DNA of 64,000 nucleotides, from NCBI GenBank assembly GCA_009823395.1, contig CM020502.1:18260444-18324443 (forward strand), in the 5' to 3' direction. The first letter of the stretch is position 1. Each line of letters begins with the position of its first letter. Position numbers and translations under genes: made by a program. Source of the stretch: Thamnaconus septentrionalis. Its lineage: Eukaryota > Chordata > Actinopteri > Tetraodontiformes > Monacanthidae. The notes beneath the pieces are model-generated. The model had not been told where the DNA came from, did not search any database, and worked only from the letters and a program-made list of their open reading frames with translations. Shown here piece after piece: positions 35,643 through 45,002 of the stretch.

Positions 35643-36130
35643 GTCCCACTCCCCCCCCCCCCCCACCCCCGCAATTCCTCTCTCCCTAATTTCCTCTTTC
35701 CATAAATCTCCCTTTCGCCACGTCGCCCGGGCCCCACCAGCTCCTCTCCCTCCTCCTCTCTCCCTCTCTCGCCACCATTTTGTAATCGAGGGCGCGTGGC
35801 GCTCATCATTTGTCGCCCCCTCTCTCTCCCCCGACCCTGATTCACTTTCCCGCTGCCCCTCTCCCCATCTATCATGCCAGCTTTTTTTTTTTGCGGCGAG
35901 CTCCTCGCAGGATGCACCCTCCCCTCCACCTTTCCCGGGCTCTTATCTCCTCATCCTGCCATCAGTCTCCATCAGGGCTGACTGCTGCCACTTCAGACCT
36001 GTCCGTCCATGCATCTCTCTCTCATTCTCGCCCCCCAGCCCCCTCCCTCCTCTCTCCAAGTCCCCCCTACTTCCCACCCCGGCACACGGTTCCCTCCGTC
36101 TCCCTCCATCCATCTCCCTCTCCCCGGAAA
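35643..36130. repeat. Long polypyrimidine (C/T-rich) tract
   Basis: Nearly 500 bases strongly biased to C and T on the plus strand, including a C run at about 35649-35664 and many CTCTCC and CCCTCC motifs. It underlies the longest open frame of the window (35563-36465), a Pro/Ser-rich translation ending in a (GT)n-encoded CysVal run, so that frame is treated as compositional. Confidence 0.7.
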
Positions 36131-36390
36131 GCAGACAGGACGGTTGCTCGGAGGAACGGGCGGCGGCGGGCGCTCAGGGGTGGGGAGCGCGACACTGGCT
36201 ATTAGTGGAAAGACAGCGGAGGCAGTACGGTTCAGGTGTATTAGACCCCGCCCCCAGCATCGGATTGTTTTTTTTGTTTTTTTGCTGCAATGACACTTGT
36301 TCCCGAACGTGTACTTTCCATCCATTAAACACACTCCATTTGTTTCCCTGTCAGTGTACAGGAGAGACAAAAGCTCCTTCGGCAATGATT

Positions 36391-36421
<31 letters not shown>

Positions 36422-36437
36422 GTCTGTCATGCAGAGG
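36131..36437. other. Unique stretch with a TG microsatellite
   Basis: GC-rich to about 36250, then AT-rich; an uninterrupted TG run at 36395-36423 abuts MITE A copy 2. Confidence 0.5.
36395..36423. repeat. (TG)14 microsatellite
   Basis: Uninterrupted dinucleotide run next to a transposable element end. Confidence 0.9.
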
Positions 36438-36785
36438 GGGTAAACGTATTCACATTCTGTCCTGAAGTAAAGTATGTATACTTATGTTACACACTTTATA
36501 CTCACACTTATGCTCTGGTAAAAGTAAAAGTACTGATTCAACTCCTTTAATTAAGTAAAGGAAGTGAGGAAGTACCGGTTCTGAAATGTACTCATGCAAA
36601 AAGTGAAAAATTATTTGTGTTGTCATGAATGAAACAATACATTCATTGATCATTTTGCAAAAATGAAAAAGATGTGACACAACAATCTGGACTGAATTGA
36701 CCAGAGGTCTTGAAAGACTTTTTTCCCTTTTCAACTGCAGAACAAGTTATGACCAGTGAGTCATTATTGGATATTTTCAAGTTAA
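36438..36785 (+). mobile_element. MITE family A, copy 2
   Basis: Left end 'gtattcacattctgtcctga', then 'ctctggtaaaagtaaaagta' and 'ggttctgaaatgtactc', followed by 'gatcattttgcaaaaatgaa', which also occurs in copy 1 (near 411). The right end seen in the other copies is missing, so this copy is truncated. Confidence 0.65.
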
Positions 36786-37499
36786 CATCAAACCTTTAAA
36801 GTTTTAAAATGATTGTTTCAAAGAAGAAACACCCCTAAAGATCCTGAGACCGTCCTTATTTGGCGACGGTGGTGGAAAGGTTGGAGTTTCTAAAACTTTT
36901 TTGAGACGCGCATTCAAGTAAAATGCAGAGGGAAAAAAATCCATAAACAAGCAGCATATTCGTGCATGTGTGGCACAGTAATATTAATAGTAATAGATTA
37001 GCTTTCTTTCCACCTTTTTGGAAATATGTCGACTGCCGCTGCAGTCGGCAGGCTAATTAATTGACGGGACCCTAGAAGAAGCGACGACTTTTACCCCCGC
37101 AAAAACAAATAAAGAGACAACCTCGCAGACGTGCGTCTCATTATCAGCGTGTTTGCAGGTGGCGCCCGCGCCGCTATGCGTACAGCCGAGCGAGAATGCG
37201 TCAGCAAAACGTTTAGTCTGCCAGTGGTTTTGCGAGAGGAAAATCGCACAGGAGAACTTTGTGTATGTGCACGAGTCAAGGCTGCTGCTGCTTCCAGAAA
37301 GATCCATTGTTTTCACTGCACAACAGCAAAAACTACAAACTTACTGCTAAATGTATCATCTGTATATATTAAAGATGGCAGCATGGGGTTTGCAATGACC
37401 AAAACAGATTATCAGTTCACTGAATGTTCAACAGGCACAAAGATCCTTTGTTCATTGATGTTTTTATGTTACTTATGAACTACAATTGATGCTCACCTC
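36786..37499. other. Unique stretch
   Basis: AT-rich with 'gcaggctaattaattgacgg' near 37047 and a GC-mixed portion at 37080-37290 carrying overlapping short frames on both strands. No gene or element recognised. Confidence 0.45.
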
Positions 37500-37671
37500 C
37501 TTGTTTTCTCTTATCTTACTCCGCATTCTTGATTTATTTGTTGGTATATTTTTATTATCTATCTCTGACTATTTCAACTGCAAGCTTTATTCTGATGTGT
37601 TTTAACCTTTTAACATTTTCCTTTTTGTAAAGTGTCTTTGAGGACTTTGAAAAGTGCTCTATAAATAAAAT

Positions 37672-37714
<43 letters not shown>

Positions 37715-37728
37715 CATTATTATTATTT
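37500..37728 (+). mobile_element. LINE-type 3' tail with (ATT)n
   Basis: 'gactttgaaaagtgctctat' then 'aaataaaatgt' runs into an (ATT)n tract (37673-37728). This order, preceded by T-rich sequence, is a common 3' end of teleost L2-like LINEs or their SINEs. No reverse transcriptase remnant is seen upstream. Confidence 0.5.
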
Positions 37729-37797
37729 CTAATTTCAATCAAATCCATGTTCAAAATGTCTTGATGAGGCAGAGCCAATAAGCCACACATAGCTAAT

Positions 37798-37998
37798 AGC
37801 TGTGCTATCTTCACCTCTGGAATTGTAACTAAATAATATATAATATTTGATAATGATGATTAAAATATAATTCAATTCCCTTATCGACTGATTTATTTGC
37901 AACTTTCTGCTCATCTTCTCTCCAATTTTTTGACTGCCCCCAGCACCCCCTGGCGGCCCTCCAGCTGTGCGATCTTGACCTCTGAAATTGTAACTAAA
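37798..37998. repeat. 36 bp direct repeat, 165 bp apart
   Basis: agctgtgctatcttcacctc... (37798-37833) and agctgtgcgatcttgacctc... (37963-37998) match at 33 of 36 positions. The second copy is preceded by a CTCF-like core on the minus strand (37942-37956). The interval is AT-rich. It may be two fragments of one element or a local duplication. Confidence 0.7.
37942..37956 (-). promoter_or_regulatory. CTCF-like core
   Basis: Minus strand ccgccagggggtgct fits the core CCASYAGRKGGCRSY with two mismatches. Sequence match only. Confidence 0.3.
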
Positions 37999-40605
37999 CT
38001 GATTTGACATTTGCCCTCTTATCAAATCATAACTTGTTTACAACGCATTTTATGAGCTGTAATGTCCACAGATGCTTTGACTCCGGTCGGAGATCTTAGC
38101 AGGAGCGGTGCAAGGAGAGCGCCACTCGTCTTATCGGCCGTCACAGCAGCCTGAGGACAAAAGTCAAAGCGGACCCGTGAAAGCTTGCAAAGTTCCACGC
38201 CTCACACTTGTCTGCTTCAGCCAAGAAGATTAAGTTGTTGCTGCGGTTCGTTTGTTTGTTTTGTTTGTCTGTCTGCAGGATTACTGCAAAAAAACAAAAA
38301 AACAAAAAAACAAAACTGCTGATTGGAATTCCGCAAAACTCAGTAGAAAGAGACGCGGGCCAAGAAGGAATCCACTGGATTTGGCAGAGCGTTTTAGACG
38401 AAAAGTGACATTTCCCTCCTTAACTCAAAACAGCTCTGAAAGAGTATTTGGAGAATTACCATTTCCTGGCTCAAATGAGTGAATTGTTCTTTTGCAGGTA
38501 CACCTGATGGTGATTTTTATTTTAAAAAGTATCTCGTTTTGGAGGAATTTGAACAGCAATGTGCTTACATTGCCTCAAGCATCAATTAGAAAGCGCTAAG
38601 AATAGAAATTTGATTTAAGAATTTTCTTTTTCCAGATTTAATTTGGGGGCCATCTGTCAGGCAACATTCACTTTCCACAACTCCATCGCTGTGAATGCTT
38701 CAGGCTGACCTTTAGCTACACGGCTTTGCGTGAATTGACCGCTGGCATTTCTTGCTTTGTCTGTGAGCCCTAGCTGTTTTAAATTATGCTGCATCTAAAT
38801 GTGCCTCGTTCCAGTGGGATTGTGCCTAAATGAGAACAAATTTTAGGTTCAGTACCGTTTCACTATTTCCGACACATAAGCAGTGTAATTGGGCTCCGCA
38901 TTAAAACCTAAAGGTCACATGTATGCAAAACTGACTGGACCAATCTTTTGTAACACTAATATATGCCTTTAAGCACTTGGCGAATTCCAGCCTTTACAAT
39001 TTTGTGAGCTCCCCTTGCAGACATGGTGCACCAATACACATTGTGATGAAAATCGTATGCAGTGACCTCATTCAAGTGGCGTGAAGTACACAAACTTCTG
39101 CTGTCAAGTGTCTCAGCCCCTTTTTTTTATGGTAATGATGTACGAGCTCAACCCAGAGTGATCAAACTTAACTCTTGAAAAGTAACTTTTCCCAAATTGG
39201 GAGGTGGCGACTCAGAGTTCAGACTTTGTTGGGCAACCTCTCTCCAATGGGTCGCTGGATGCACGGCCAGGGAAAAAAAATCAGCCACTCTTTGCCGCGT
39301 CCCTGCCTTTGGTGCTGAGAGCCCGCAGTATAAAGCATGAATCATTTACAGTCTCTTTCTCTTAGGAGCCCGTGCTTAAATATTAATGCTCTCTATTCAG
39401 ATCACAGCCACCATGACCCGCATCGCTAGGTTTACTCTCCAAGGACAGCATGCCAGCGAGCGTCATCGCCGTCCATGGATCATCTGTAGGCACAGATGTG
39501 AGTGGAGAGAGAGGTGCCAAAAGTGCCTGGCTATAAATCAAAGAGTCCTAAAAGAGGTGCTTGCACACCAACTCCATGAACTTATATCACAAAAATAATT
39601 GTTTTGCTCATACTTGAAGAATCTTGAAGTCTAGTCAAGTTTACATTTGCAAGGTGAAAGAATCCTCATGATTGGGACATACGTAGGCAAGTCCAAGTTT
39701 TGGTCTGTCTTACAATCAAACTGATGGAGCTTATCTGGGTTTCAAACTGGTAATCGGACATGGCAAATGAAAGATTTTCCAAATCCTCTGGATCTATCAC
39801 ACTTGTTCATCAGAGCCTTTCAAGAACAGACAGCGGGAATCTCTAAAAAGCAGGGAAACCTCGGAGCAGGACTGTACCAAACGTCTGTCTGACGATGTTT
39901 TCTTTTTAACCAATAGTACTGATTAAAGATTGGGAAGAGTTACAGGCTCCGACTTGTGCAAGAGAAGACACAAGAATAATACTGCTGTCAGACATTTGCC
40001 CAGATGCGGCTCAACAAAACTGCAGGAAGGAATGTCTTCAGCAGTAGCAGCTTGGATCAGATCCGCTTCCTTTTTGTCGTCTTGTCAGCTCTCGCTTTAA
40101 CGTCTCACTTTGGGGCTGAGCTCTGAAGGAACAAATCACTCAGCTTCCTCACAGTAGTCCCCATTCACAAATCAAATGAATCACACGTTTGAGTTGGGAG
40201 TGGGTGGATCTTGTGTCGCTGTATACCCCATATACACTGGAGATGACTGACTCAGTGGCTAAAATGGCTTGACTCTCTTTGGGTGATTCACATATATTTG
40301 ACTTAGTTAAAAGAAAAGACTTGATCTTTACTAGTATGCAGAATCATACTAACGATTATCAACACATGACTTGCAATATAATAAAGTCAGTTCACCCGGA
40401 GCAGAAGGTCGCAAGTAACCGAGTTTTTACTCTTACATACATTCCTCTCCGTCTTCAGTTATTACATATTTTTAATAGAGAAAAAAACCTTAGTCTGGTA
40501 AAAAAGAATCATCCTCAATTACTGATGTTTTGTTGTGGTGTGCATTCTGGCCATGAATGAGCTACGACTCCCACAAATAGCAGTCTGTGGCATCCCAAAC
40601 TATGG
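37999..40605. other. Unique stretch
   Basis: A CAAAAAA run at about 38286-38315 and otherwise single-copy AT-rich DNA. Open frames at 38208-38482 and 39386-39598 lack coding signatures. Nothing else recognised. Confidence 0.45.
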
Positions 40606-40972
40606 TTCCAAACCAGGCATGGGCAAACTATGGCCCGGGGGCCATGTACAGCCCATGAAGCTTTTTAATCCGACCCGCCGAACTTGAAGAAATTATATTA
40701 ATAGGAAGTAAGTAATAAAATAGCTGTGTTTCATCCATTTAATTTTAGATTCATTTCAATAAAGAAGTAAGTAGGGCTTCAAAGATATTTTGTTGTAATG
40801 TTTTGTTCATTTTCAATTGACATTGAGGCCCATGTTTTCTACTTATCCCATTATATATTTTTTTCTCCTATGAGGCAGGTCACCAAATCTGCTTCTGCTC
40901 TGGCCTCTCTGTCAAATTTTAGAACCCAATGTGGCCCACGAGGCAAAAAGTTTGCCCACCCCTGTTCTTAAC
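40606..40972. mobile_element. hAT-type non-autonomous element with target duplication
   Basis: Terminal inverted repeats CAGGCATGGGCAAACT (40614-40629) and AGTTTGCCCACCCCTG (40949-40964) bound a 351 bp AT-rich, non-coding body. Flanks ttccaaac (40606-40613) and ttcttaac (40965-40972) are 8 bases long and agree at 6 positions, as expected for an aged 8 bp hAT duplication. Sub-terminal 'ggcccgggggcc' and 'gtggcccacgaggc' are typical of Charlie-like ends. Confidence 0.8.
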
Positions 40973-41429
40973 CAATGAAATTCCATCCACGGAAGCACTT
41001 GGAGCGAAATCAGCAACTTTCCTTCAACTGCTTCAGTGAAAACGTTAATAAGCCCGTAGCGTGTAAACAGGAGGTAAAAATCCAGCTGAAAAAAAAAAGT
41101 ATCACAAGTCCTACATCAAAATCTAACAGTCGTTTCAATGGAAAACAACCCCCCCACTCCACGCACACACAACTTTTTCCCTTTCTTGTTACGTTCCTCA
41201 TCTCCTCCATCCCGCCTCTCGAGTTAACGTCGAGATTTTTGACGCGAACACAAACACTCTTGACATCCGCCGCCGCCGTGCGAGCGTCTCCTCAATCCAA
41301 GCCGACAAAGAGACGAGGATCCCTCTCGAGCTGCCGCCGCCGACGCCCCAATTAGTGTCACCTCCTTCGGCGCGCCGCATTCCTCTACATGGCTCACGTT
41401 GCTGTCTTTCTTCTCCTCTTTCACTTCCC

Positions 41430-41462
41430 TTCTTCTTCTTCTTCTTCTTCTTCTTCTTCTTC
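41430..41462. repeat. (TTC)11 microsatellite
   Basis: Uninterrupted trinucleotide run; on the minus strand it is a GAA tract. Confidence 0.9.
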
Positions 41463-41739
41463 TGCGCTCGTCGCCTCGTACGTGAAAACCTGCTAATTCC
41501 ACCGCAATTTTTTTCTTTTGGAAAATCTGAAGATTGCCCGCACTCCCCGAGCAACACCCACCCCACCGACTGCTTCTCCTTCCGAGCCCTTTTTTTAATA
41601 TGACTGCTGTTTCGATCAATCCCTGCAAAAATCGATATTTAATATCAGAAAGAAGCGCCGGCCTTTTGTTGCGTGAACTCGCGGCCCATCGTTAGGACGC
41701 GCCGGCCCGTCGCCTCTCCGTTCAACCTGTTCACACCAA

Positions 41740-42330
41740 CAGTAATGAAATATTGAATCGGACTCACTTAGGACGCGGCCGATGCCGTACAGTCCGCCGT
41801 CGCTGCATTTTTTTTTGGAACCCCCTTGTCCGGCGAGAAGAGAAAAATAAAAACTCATTACATTTGACCCGAGAGTCTCATTTTTCATCATTTGCTCCTC
41901 TCGGAGCGCAGCAGCGTGCGGCGCTACCACGCCGGAGGAGCATTCCGGGAAGGGGAAAAGCTGAATATTTGACACTCCACCATGTATTTTGCATGATAAG
42001 TGAACCCGAAGCCGCTGACCTCCTCCCGCTAAAAGCGAGCGTTTCCGTCCGCGTGCGTTTTGACGGAGACCCCTCCGAAATAATGCCCCATCTCTCTCTT
42101 GAGATATTCCCATTCCTCCCATTAAGCATGCATTACCGGCCTTAAGCGTGGCTGCCCAATGTGCGCATGTCTCGCATGCCCTGTATAATTCATCATGCTC
42201 GGAGCCCGCCAGCTTTTTAATGGTCTCCGCTCTCATTATCCAGTCTGTGTTTTCTCGCTGCGTCTTCTGAGACTTTCCCCCTAATGGGGAGGACAAATAG
42301 ATTCGTGCTAGTTCGTAATTACAGCATTTT
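41740..42330. promoter_or_regulatory. Candidate conserved CpG-rich regulatory block
   Basis: Repeat-free, CpG-rich sequence containing 'atgtattttgcatgataagt' (POU-like), 'cattaagcatgcattaccgg' and 'taattcatcatgctcggagc'. A 226-codon frame on the minus strand (41616-42296) covers it but shows no domain, signal peptide or low-complexity-independent feature, so I read the lack of stops as a base-composition effect. Confidence 0.3.
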
Positions 42331-42352
42331 TAAGCGATGAGCGTGCCCGTCA

Positions 42353-42379
42353 TTTTTTTTTTTTTTTTTTTTTTTTTTT
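42353..42379. repeat. T27 run
   Basis: Homopolymer next to the CpG-rich block; no adjacent retroposon body is recognised on the minus strand. Confidence 0.85.
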
Positions 42380-42955
42380 ACGGCGTCGGGGAATCTGAGG
42401 TGTGGCCGCATCCGAGCATCGGGGGCCTGGAGAAGAAGGAGATGGAGAAGGAGAGGGAGCCGTCCAATCAGACGGTGTCAGATTAGCCAACAGGCTTGTC
42501 CGTCATTTGTCTCCACTTCCTGTTTCTATCTGCTTCCTGTCTCGCCGCGGTGACGGATGGGCTCCCTTCCGCAGGAGCTGCCGTGTCAAAGTTTTCCACA
42601 CGCCGACGCTCCTCCGTCAGGGGTTGCCAGTTCCGCCTCGGCTCCCCCCTTCCTTCGCCTCCTCCGCCTCCCCGCCGCCCGAAATGAGCAGAAGCAGATG
42701 ACTTCCCCCAGAACGCTAATTTAATTGAAGCGCTCGGCGCCGCCGCCGGATGATTTCATTTGCATATTTCAGATATAAAGAGGCAGGGGAAGGGGGCGAG
42801 AGGAATGGCCTTCCGTTTGGTTAACGAAGGAAAAGAGGCTGAGAGTGACGCCGCCGCAGCCTGACGCCACCTTCAAAGGCATCGCGGTGTCTGCGCTCAG
42901 ACGCGGCGTGATGCGGCGGTTCAACCCTGTCAGAGGCTGGCGGGGGGTGCAGGAT

Positions 42956-42990
42956 GGTGGTGGTGGTGGTGTGTTTGTGTGTGTGTGTGT
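42956..42990. repeat. (GGT)n-(TG)n compound tract
   Basis: Five GGT units followed by an imperfect TG run. Confidence 0.8.
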
Positions 42991-43378
42991 GGATCTATTG
43001 TAAAAGGAACAGCGGAGACAACAAAGGGAACTCGCACAATCAGGTAATTGACAGTGAATCCGCAGGAAGGAGTCCAAATACGTCTGGCGAGGCTCCGCCA
43101 GCGCCGCCGAGACAAGAAGAGCAGAGTCGGACCCCCGCCCCCCTCCCGCCGAGAGGAACTCATGCATAAACAACGCTGTCATATTTATATAGGCGTCCCC
43201 GCGGAGTCCTTCCGCCGCCGTCGCCGTGCTGTTGTGCTAACTACCTCTGCCGTGGGAACATGACAGTATCGCCGCGACACATGTTCTTAAGTGATTAAAA
43301 CTCGCTCTCCTCTCGTCGCCACCCGCCCCACACTCTTATCGCCGAGTGTTTACGGTGTTTCTCGGCCGCCGGCGAAGG

Positions 43379-43395
43379 TCACCAGGGGGCAGCTG
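43379..43395 (+). promoter_or_regulatory. Strong CTCF-like site
   Basis: tcaccagggggcagctg matches the core consensus CCASYAGRKGGCRSY with one mismatch, the best CTCF-like match I found in the window. It lies in CpG-rich, repeat-free sequence. Occupancy cannot be inferred. Confidence 0.4.
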
Positions 43396-43835
43396 CGAGA
43401 GGCAGATAAAAAAAAAAAGATTTTTTTTCCGTCGCCATTGAGTCACACGCACGCACGCACGCGAGCGCGCTAGGAGGTGTTTTGGAGGCGATCCTCTGGA
43501 GTGCCGGGTTGATAAAAACAGATTCCCTCCACGGCACTTGAGCGTTATTATTCTCCCTCCTTTTGGCCTTATCTGAAGCCTATTGTTGGAACACTGGGTG
43601 GGTTATTGGGTTTTGTCAAGAAGAGGAGGGGAGAGGAGCAAAGCGAGGACGGAGGACAAGTTTTATGCCCTCGTTCTCCGCCTGGGCGCCACGGCGCCGA
43701 GTGAGAAAAACCCACATATAGCTTCTGCCAGCAAGTCTCAGGATTAGACTTGTCAGAGCATTTCTGGGGAGATGATAAGGCGTTTTTTCACCCTCCTTTC
43801 TCCGGGTGCTCTATTTCTGCTCTGAGATGTTCTTT

Positions 43836-43863
43836 AATTAAAGCTCCCATATTCTACCTGTTT

Positions 43864-43924
<61 letters not shown>
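43836..43924. repeat. MITE C end fragment followed by (AT)27
   Basis: 'ttaaagctcccatattctac' (43838 on) has the start of family C, but an uninterrupted AT run (43871-43924) follows after about 33 bases. The microsatellite may have replaced or split the element. Confidence 0.6.
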
Positions 43925-43927
<3 letters not shown>

Positions 43928-44214
43928 TTTTATCTTGGACTCCAGCAGAGCAGCTTTTGCACCTGCAGTGGATGATCCCAGTGATCCTCGCTCGCTTTTT
44001 GGCTTAAAGTGCTTCTTATTTTTGGACTTTTCATATGTTTGGTAGGGTGCAAAACAAGGTGGACTAAGAGAGCTGAGTAGAAATAATTGCCTGTTGAGAC
44101 AAAGTTGATAACGGAGGTAAACAACGGACCTTTTCGGGAAGGCAATAACGAGCACTTCTCATCACATTCCAAGCAAAAGTCCCGATGCCTTTGAGTGCAA
44201 ATCAGAACCACCCT

Positions 44215-44881
44215 AAACCTGCTGTCAATTCTCACCAAACAGGTTGCAAATGTTTCTAGTTACAGGTATCTCAGTATTTCAGTTCACTCCCTCTCTTGAT
44301 GCCCTGCACACATTTTTGAGCAATTTGTGGAAAGGTTAAAAGTCATTTTTCTCTTGGGACCAAATTCTGCTTTTATTTGAATGTATGAAGGCACTTGTCA
44401 CTGCTGCCACCTCAGTCTTATGCATGCGTGCCTCGTTCCAGAGTTGAGTTTTTTCTGTCCCTAATCTGAAAGTCTTCTACACAACTTTGCACGACACTGC
44501 TTGTTGTGTGAATATATTGGATTTTCTTTGTGAAATTGAACAAAGGTCAACTTTGGAAGCTTTGGCTTCAGGACATTTTTCTCCTGTCTATCCCAAACAT
44601 TCAATTGCTAAAAGGAGGTTTTTTCCCCCTGTTTTTGATCCACCTTTTTCATGCTTTTTCTTGGACTGAGTTTAGAACAGACCTAATAGTGAACAAGTGG
44701 GTTTTCTTGGACACTTTAAAGAGGATGCTTGAACGACTTGGACGAAGAAACTGGCTGATGAAAATGGTCAGTGCTCACAAAATATTTGCCACTTTTGCTC
44801 ATTTCGTGTTGTTTCTGTGACTTTGGAGCTATCCGGCATGAGCATTTCCCTCGGGATTAATAAAGTTTATCTTATCTTATC
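44215..44881 (+). pseudogene. Degenerate LINE reverse-transcriptase end with 3' tail
   Basis: Broken frames read SSYRYLSISV, then RLKVIF, then FECMKALVTAATSV, matching the order expected from the C-terminal part of L2/CR1-type polymerases (YLGI...KLK...F.A.KRLVTA). At least two frameshifts and stops break it. It ends in 'gggattaataaagtttatct' and TTATC repeats, a normal 3' end for teleost LINEs. Family assignment is from memory of the motif order only. Confidence 0.5.
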
Positions 44882-44944
44882 CTCAACGCATTATCGTAAC
44901 TTATACTTGCAGGAATGTATGGATGCCTGACGTCTATGGAAGAC

Positions 44945-45002
44945 TTAAAAAGTTATTTGGTCACAATGAGATGTTCTATCCTGGTTAAATAAAGTGTATA
45001 AA
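44945..45002 (+). mobile_element. LINE 3' tail fragment
   Basis: 'atgagatgttctatcctggt' followed by 'taaataaagtgtat' closely resembles the common 'tcctggttaaataaag' 3' end of teleost L2-like elements. Confidence 0.5.

Larger units (their letters stand above)
40973..43835. other. CpG-rich stretch
   Basis: From about 41200 to 43450 the GC and CpG content is clearly higher than elsewhere, with a (TTC)n tract, a T run, GGT/TG tracts and a CTCF-like site (each listed). Open frames of 122-226 codons overlap on both strands. The best candidate regulatory portion is listed at 41740-42330. Confidence 0.45.

Noticed and set aside
35563..36465. 300-codon open frame, the longest in the window
   Set aside because: The translation is Pro/Ser-rich low-complexity from a C/T tract and ends in a Cys-Val run encoded by (GT)n; no domain, and overlapping frames are equally open.
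41616..42296. 226-codon minus-strand frame
   Set aside because: CpG-rich sequence depletes stops on both strands; no recognisable domain, and a 130-codon plus-strand frame overlaps it.
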